This document shows positions 60,243 through 64,000 of a DNA stretch of 64,000 nt, piece by piece (position 1 is the first letter of the stretch; the number at the start of each line of letters is the position of its first letter). Origin of the DNA: Bacteroidota bacterium (GTDB lineage: Bacteria > Bacteroidota > Ignavibacteria > Ignavibacteriales > Ignavibacteriaceae). Made by a program: the position numbers and the translations under genes. The notes below the pieces were generated by a model, which saw only the letters and a program-made list of their open reading frames with translations, was not told where the DNA came from and searched no databases. The DNA is taken from contig JAKIZM010000006.1 in NCBI GenBank assembly GCA_022708025.1, positions 1 to 64,000 of the forward strand. Direction: 5' to 3'.

Positions 60243-61702
60243 TATCTTATCACCTCCTCTTTAATTCCTTGTTCAATATGTGAGAGAAAAACATTAATAT
60301 CATATTTATTCTTAAGATACTCATATAGTTTGTCTGCACAATAAACTGATCTATGTTGACCTCCGGTGCATCCAAAGTTAACCATTAAATTTTTAAAACC
60401 AAGTTCTAAATATTTCTCTATCGTAGAATCAACCAGTTTATAAACGTTATCCATAAATTCATCAACATTAGAGTTGTTTATCAAAAACCTTATTACATCG
60501 GGATGTCTTCCGCTCAATAATTTATATTCCAGATGTCTTCCCGGATTGTTTAATCCGCGGCAATCAAATACAAATCCGCCGCCGTTATCAGCAAGATCAA
60601 TCGGAATCTCGCGTTTATAAGAAAAACTAGTTATAGTTACAGAAAGTTTATCATTTGGTAAAAATCTTTCTTCATAAATATTAAACTCATCTGATGAAAT
60701 AATATTTCTGAATACTTCGTGTAAATGCGGTATTCCAAAATCAAGCTTTCCGCGTTGAAGCAGATACTTAAGATTTTTTCTTGCTGGTAAAATACTTTTT
60801 ATAAGATGAACTTTTTTCTCAAATAATCCTCTGAAACCATAAGCGCCCATTGCCTGCATAATTCTTAAAAGCACAAATGCATAAAAAGATTTTATAAATT
60901 CATTTCTGTCATAACCATAATCAGATTCAAGTTTATCGAGATAATGATTTAATAATTCCTCTCTCAGATATTGCGGAATTTCTGCTTTAGCATCATACAA
61001 TAGGGAAGCGACATCATATTGTAATGCTCCTTTTCTTCCACCCTGATAATCAATAAAATATAATTGATCATCTTTAATCATTAAGTTACGTGATTGAAAA
61101 TCCCTGTATAAGAAATTATCAGTGTTAACTGAAGAAACAAAATCAGCAAACTTCTTAAAATCGTTTTCCAGCAGCTGTTCATCAAAAGCGATTCTTCCAA
61201 GTTTAAGAAAATTATATTTAAAATAATTTAAGTCCCATACAATCGATTGAAGATCAAATTTTGATCGTGGATAACAATAATTATAATCAATAGACTTGTC
61301 CGCCACTATTTGAAACTTCAGTAATTGTTCTAACGCTTTTTTGTAGAGCTCAATGAGCTGCGGTGCAGCTTTGTAATCGTGTTTATTTGCATGAATAAGT
61401 GAATAAAGTGTTGTATCTCCAAGATCATTTAAAAGATAAACATCTTTATCAAGGTCTTCATAAAGCACTTTGGGAACATTTAAGTTTAACTTATTAAATG
61501 TTTTGGTAAAAGATAAAAATGCTTCGTTCTCTTTTCTGTCTTCGTTTATTACTCCGATAACAGTATCGCCATTGTATGACACTCTGTAATATTCTCTGTA
61601 AGATGCAGTTTGAGGAAGCTTATGAATGAAATCAGCTTTTTTACCGTACCAGTTTTTAAATGTTTCTCTGATCAGATCTAGTTTCAGATGATTAGCGATC
61701 AT
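60242..61702 (-). CDS. Sugar kinase (APH/AmgK-like) fused to RapZ C-terminal domain
   Basis: A 486-residue two-domain protein. Residues about 1-325 form an aminoglycoside-phosphotransferase-type kinase like AmgK: DNFLYRDFQSRNLMIKDDQL (catalytic loop, Asp at HRDxxxxN position) and FIDYQGGRKGALQYDVASLL (metal Asp). Residues about 350-486 resemble the C-terminal domain of RapZ: FVFDCRGLNNPGRH and VNFGCTGGQHRSVYCADKLY. RapZ normally has a different, NTPase N-terminal domain; the fusion with a kinase occurs in Bacteroidota. Adjacent to the nucleotidyltransferase gene, pointing to cell-wall sugar recycling and its regulation. Confidence 0.85.
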   Translation of the reverse strand: MIANHLKLDLIRETFKNWYGKKADFIHKLPQTASYREYYRVSYNGDTVIGVINEDRKENEAFLSFTKTFNKLNLNVPKVLYEDLDKDVYLLNDLGDTTLYSLIHANKHDYKAAPQLIELYKKALEQLLKFQIVADKSIDYNYCYPRSKFDLQSIVWDLNYFKYNFLKLGRIAFDEQLLENDFKKFADFVSSVNTDNFLYRDFQSRNLMIKDDQLYFIDYQGGRKGALQYDVASLLYDAKAEIPQYLREELLNHYLDKLESDYGYDRNEFIKSFYAFVLLRIMQAMGAYGFRGLFEKKVHLIKSILPARKNLKYLLQRGKLDFGIPHLHEVFRNIISSDEFNIYEERFLPNDKLSVTITSFSYKREIPIDLADNGGGFVFDCRGLNNPGRHLEYKLLSGRHPDVIRFLINNSNVDEFMDNVYKLVDSTIEKYLELGFKNLMVNFGCTGGQHRSVYCADKLYEYLKNKYDINVFLSHIEQGIKEEVIR

Positions 61703-62225
61703 ATTTAAAATCTTTCTTCAATAATCCGTATGAATAGTGGGATATAAATTTTCCGTTTTTAAAAATACTTTCCGGATGATTTCCTTCCTGAATAAAGCCG
61801 CACTTTATAAGTACTTTTTTTGAGGCTTCATTTCCTTCAAATACTTTTGCAGTCAGTTTGTTAAAATTATATTTTGTAAAAAGAAAGTTACAAAATGTTT
61901 TCACTGCTTCAGTTGTAATCCCTTTGTTCCAGAATTCTTTTCCAAGCCAGAAACCAATTTCAGCAGTAAATCTCTGAACATTAGAATAAGGAGTCGCACT
62001 AATTCCACCAATAACCTCATCATTATTTGCAATTGCAAAAAGCAAATTAGTATTCTGTTCTTGAACAAATTTAATCCAGATTTCTGCATCTTGAATCGTA
62101 TAAGGATATGGAAATCTGTCATCAAGATATTTTGAGATATCCGGATCATTAGCGTTTTTGCTCAATGATTTAACATCATCTGTTTTATAAGATCTGATTT
62201 TGTATCCATTAAAAGTCAATTCCAT
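61692..62225 (-). CDS. GNAT acetyltransferase, RimJ/RimL type
   Basis: A 177-residue GNAT-fold enzyme. RSYKTDDVKSLSKNANDPDI opens the domain, followed by FAIANNDEVIGGISATP, EIGFWLGKEFWNKGITTEAV (acetyl-CoA pocket, here GKEFWNKG) and VFEGNEASKKVLIKCGFIQE. It fits N-acetyltransferases acting on ribosomal-protein N-termini or small molecules. It overlaps the kinase gene by 11 bases, so the genes are probably co-transcribed. Confidence 0.9.
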   Translation of the reverse strand: MELTFNGYKIRSYKTDDVKSLSKNANDPDISKYLDDRFPYPYTIQDAEIWIKFVQEQNTNLLFAIANNDEVIGGISATPYSNVQRFTAEIGFWLGKEFWNKGITTEAVKTFCNFLFTKYNFNKLTAKVFEGNEASKKVLIKCGFIQEGNHPESIFKNGKFISHYSYGLLKKDFKYDR

Positions 62226-62227
62226 AA

Positions 62228-63184
62228 TTACCAGTTGCCTCCGGGTCCGCCATATGCACCTTGATCATTTCTGCTTCCATTGAAATCATTAAATACAGGG
62301 TCCGGATTACCAGCATCTTTGCAGGGAGATAAGTAATAAAGCGTTAAATAATCCTGATCAAAAAATAACGGATCCATATTTCCAAAAGCAAAAAAATTAT
62401 ATTGTTCTGTTAATGTTGAACTATCCTGTGAAACGTATGTAAAATGGTTCAGATTATTCCTGGAATAATTTTTAAAAAAAATATTGTTTTGAATATTGGT
62501 CTTAACAGGATTGTCAATAAGAACTCCACCACATCTGTTATAACCGTAATTATTATAAAAAGTATTGTTGATAATTTTTATATCAGAGTGTTCAGCATAA
62601 ATAGCACCAATGTAATAAACAGCATGGTTATCTCTGAAAACATTATTTATAATTTGTACGGTTGAATTAAGTATTCCCAGAGCACCTGCAACGTATGCAG
62701 AATTCTGATAGAAAAAAGAATGAAAAATATCTGCTTCTGAATTAACGATTAAAATACTTGCCTCATTTCCAATTGAATCAGCGTTCACATCTTTAATATC
62801 TAAAAAATCTATTTTAGCTTTTTTATCAGCATCGATAATATTTATTCCTCTCCATTTTTTGTTTTTATCGTAAGCAGCAAAAAAGATATTATATGTTCTT
62901 GAACCCGATATATTTAGTTCACCTTTTACAATCAGTTTTGTTCCTTCTGAGAAAAAGATTTCAACACCGGGATTAATTTTTAATGATTTTCCTGAATCCA
63001 CAATTATATCTTCTGTAACTAAAAAAGGAGAATCAGATAAATTTAATTCGCCGGAAATACTGCCGTTGATTTCCTTAAAAAAACCGCTTACTCCTGGGTC
63101 ATTAATTCCTGAATATTGCTCCCTGTCCGAACATCCAAATAGAAATAGTAAGCATAGGATAAAATTTAATATTATATTTTTCAT
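62228..63184 (-). CDS. Lipoprotein with right-handed parallel beta-helix
   Basis: A 318-residue lipoprotein (lipobox in LCLLFLFGCSDREQYSG). Residues about 45-290 show pectate-lyase-like coils: VDSGKSLKINPGVEIFFSEG, NSTVQIINNVFRDNHAVYYI, SDIKIINNTFYNNYGYNRCG and VKTNIQNNIFFKNYSRNNLN. The ending DFNGSRNDQGAYGGPGG is usual for such surface proteins. Could bind or degrade polysaccharide; no catalytic set is evident. Two bases before the GNAT gene. Confidence 0.85.
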   Translation of the reverse strand: MKNIILNFILCLLFLFGCSDREQYSGINDPGVSGFFKEINGSISGELNLSDSPFLVTEDIIVDSGKSLKINPGVEIFFSEGTKLIVKGELNISGSRTYNIFFAAYDKNKKWRGINIIDADKKAKIDFLDIKDVNADSIGNEASILIVNSEADIFHSFFYQNSAYVAGALGILNSTVQIINNVFRDNHAVYYIGAIYAEHSDIKIINNTFYNNYGYNRCGGVLIDNPVKTNIQNNIFFKNYSRNNLNHFTYVSQDSSTLTEQYNFFAFGNMDPLFFDQDYLTLYYLSPCKDAGNPDPVFNDFNGSRNDQGAYGGPGGNW

Positions 63185-63245
63185 AATCAGTAAAAGACTT
63201 TACTAATTTACTATATTTATATTAATAAATTTACATCAATTTTAA

Positions 63246-64000
63246 ATGAAAAAATTTTCGATTATTATCTTATTGATCATTTTAATCCGGGTAAATATTT
63301 ATCCCCAGATTAAATGTACGTTTATTGTTTATACAGAGAATTTGAACGATAGCTCTGCCGTTTATATAACTGGTAATAATCAGTTGCTTGGCAATTGGGA
63401 CCCATCTTTAATTCAGCTATACAGGATAAATGATAGTACCTGGACTCGTGAATTTGAATTTGAAAAGTATCAAAAGCTTGAATTTAAATTTACACTAGGT
63501 AGTTGGGAATTGGAGGCACTGAACTCCGAAGGTAAAAAACTTTCAAACATCAGAAGTACAATCGTTAATGATACTGTATTATCTTTTAAATTCAGTAATT
63601 GGGGGAAAGAACATAGTTTCTTTAAGGGAAAAGTTACTGGTGATGTCCGATACCATAAAAATTTTTCAGGAACAGAAGATATTCTTCCAAGGGATATTAT
63701 TGTATGGCTTCCGCCATCTTATGACTCATTAACGAATAAGCGATACCCGGTTTTATACATGAATGATGGACAAAATATAATTGATCCGCTTACATCCTCT
63801 TTCGGTATTGATTGGCAGATAGATGAATCTGCTGATAGTTTAATTAAAAATAAACTGATAACTGAATTGATTATAGTCGGTATTTATAATACAAATAAAA
63901 GAAATCTCGAATACAGTAACACTTCTTTAGGTATTGCTTATATGAACTTTATTATAAATTATCTAAAGCCTTTTATTGATATAAGTTATAGGACATTAGA
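63246..64000 (+). CDS. Secreted esterase with CBM20 domain (partial, runs off the end)
   Basis: At least 251 residues; the 3' end lies outside the window. A signal peptide (MKKFSIIILLIILIRVNIYPQ) precedes a CBM20-type starch-binding sandwich (about 22-125; YITGNNQLLGNWDPSLIQLY). An esterase-D-like alpha/beta hydrolase then begins: DIIVWLPPSYDSLTNKRYPVLYMNDGQNIID, with WQIDESADSLIKN and IVGIYNT. The nucleophile is past the end. Divergent from the beta-helix lipoprotein gene, 61 bases apart. Confidence 0.85.
   Translation, partial: MKKFSIIILLIILIRVNIYPQIKCTFIVYTENLNDSSAVYITGNNQLLGNWDPSLIQLYRINDSTWTREFEFEKYQKLEFKFTLGSWELEALNSEGKKLSNIRSTIVNDTVLSFKFSNWGKEHSFFKGKVTGDVRYHKNFSGTEDILPRDIIVWLPPSYDSLTNKRYPVLYMNDGQNIIDPLTSSFGIDWQIDESADSLIKNKLITELIIVGIYNTNKRNLEYSNTSLGIAYMNFIINYLKPFIDISYRTL

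Overview
The window is AT-rich DNA (about one third G+C by eye) from a Gram-negative of the Bacteroidota/Ignavibacteria side of the FCB group. The evidence is a KDO/LPS-transport operon, lipoproteins and secreted proteins typical of that group, TAnnTTTG-type -7 boxes, and intergenic REP-like hairpins carrying the TCATCCTGAG motif. No rRNA, tRNA or CRISPR array was seen. Phylum-level placement is inference.

The central feature is a chromosomal integron. An IntI-type tyrosine recombinase (36573-37535, minus) carries the integron-specific insert region. Downstream of its 3' end, on the same strand, is a run of gene cassettes separated by attC-like imperfect palindromes. The proximal array (about 36.5 down to 25.0 kb) holds a three-gene secreted-protein cassette, a PKD/C2-like lipoprotein, a TrpF-like protein, a DUF4386 membrane protein, an M28 peptidase with a truncated trpF copy, and a methylase-HNH restriction pair. 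An IS110-family (IS1111-type) element sits inside one attC. A second stretch with the same kind of sites (about 17.6 down to 4 kb) holds a serine hydrolase, acetyltransferase, alpha/beta hydrolase, OsmC, a small-enzyme cluster, an HNH-DGQHR protein, another R-M pair, RsgA, and decayed CPBP-protease and VOC genes. A TetR-TolC-MFP-RND efflux operon (18.6-24.8 kb) lies between the two stretches, itself bounded by attC-like sequence.

Upstream of intI (37.8-54 kb) is a sodium:solute symporter region. It has two paralogous ~700-residue SSS transporters, each with tiny two-helix companion proteins, a TetR regulator, and a coupled PIG-L deacetylase / 44-residue membrane peptide / SSS transporter operon. 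A defence block (42.1-45.9 kb) with an EcoRI/RsrI-like restriction-modification pair and an Mrr-like endonuclease lies between the two SSS paralogues, with one attC-like sequence beside it.

From 55 to 59.5 kb is the plus-strand kdsA-kdsD-lptC-ostA-lptB operon for KDO synthesis and LPS export. A minus-strand group follows: right-handed beta-helix lipoprotein, GNAT, APH-RapZ fusion, nucleotidyltransferase. The window ends inside a CBM20-esterase gene. The left end holds an M28 peptidase, a triple ~330-bp tandem repeat and a PcfJ-like protein.
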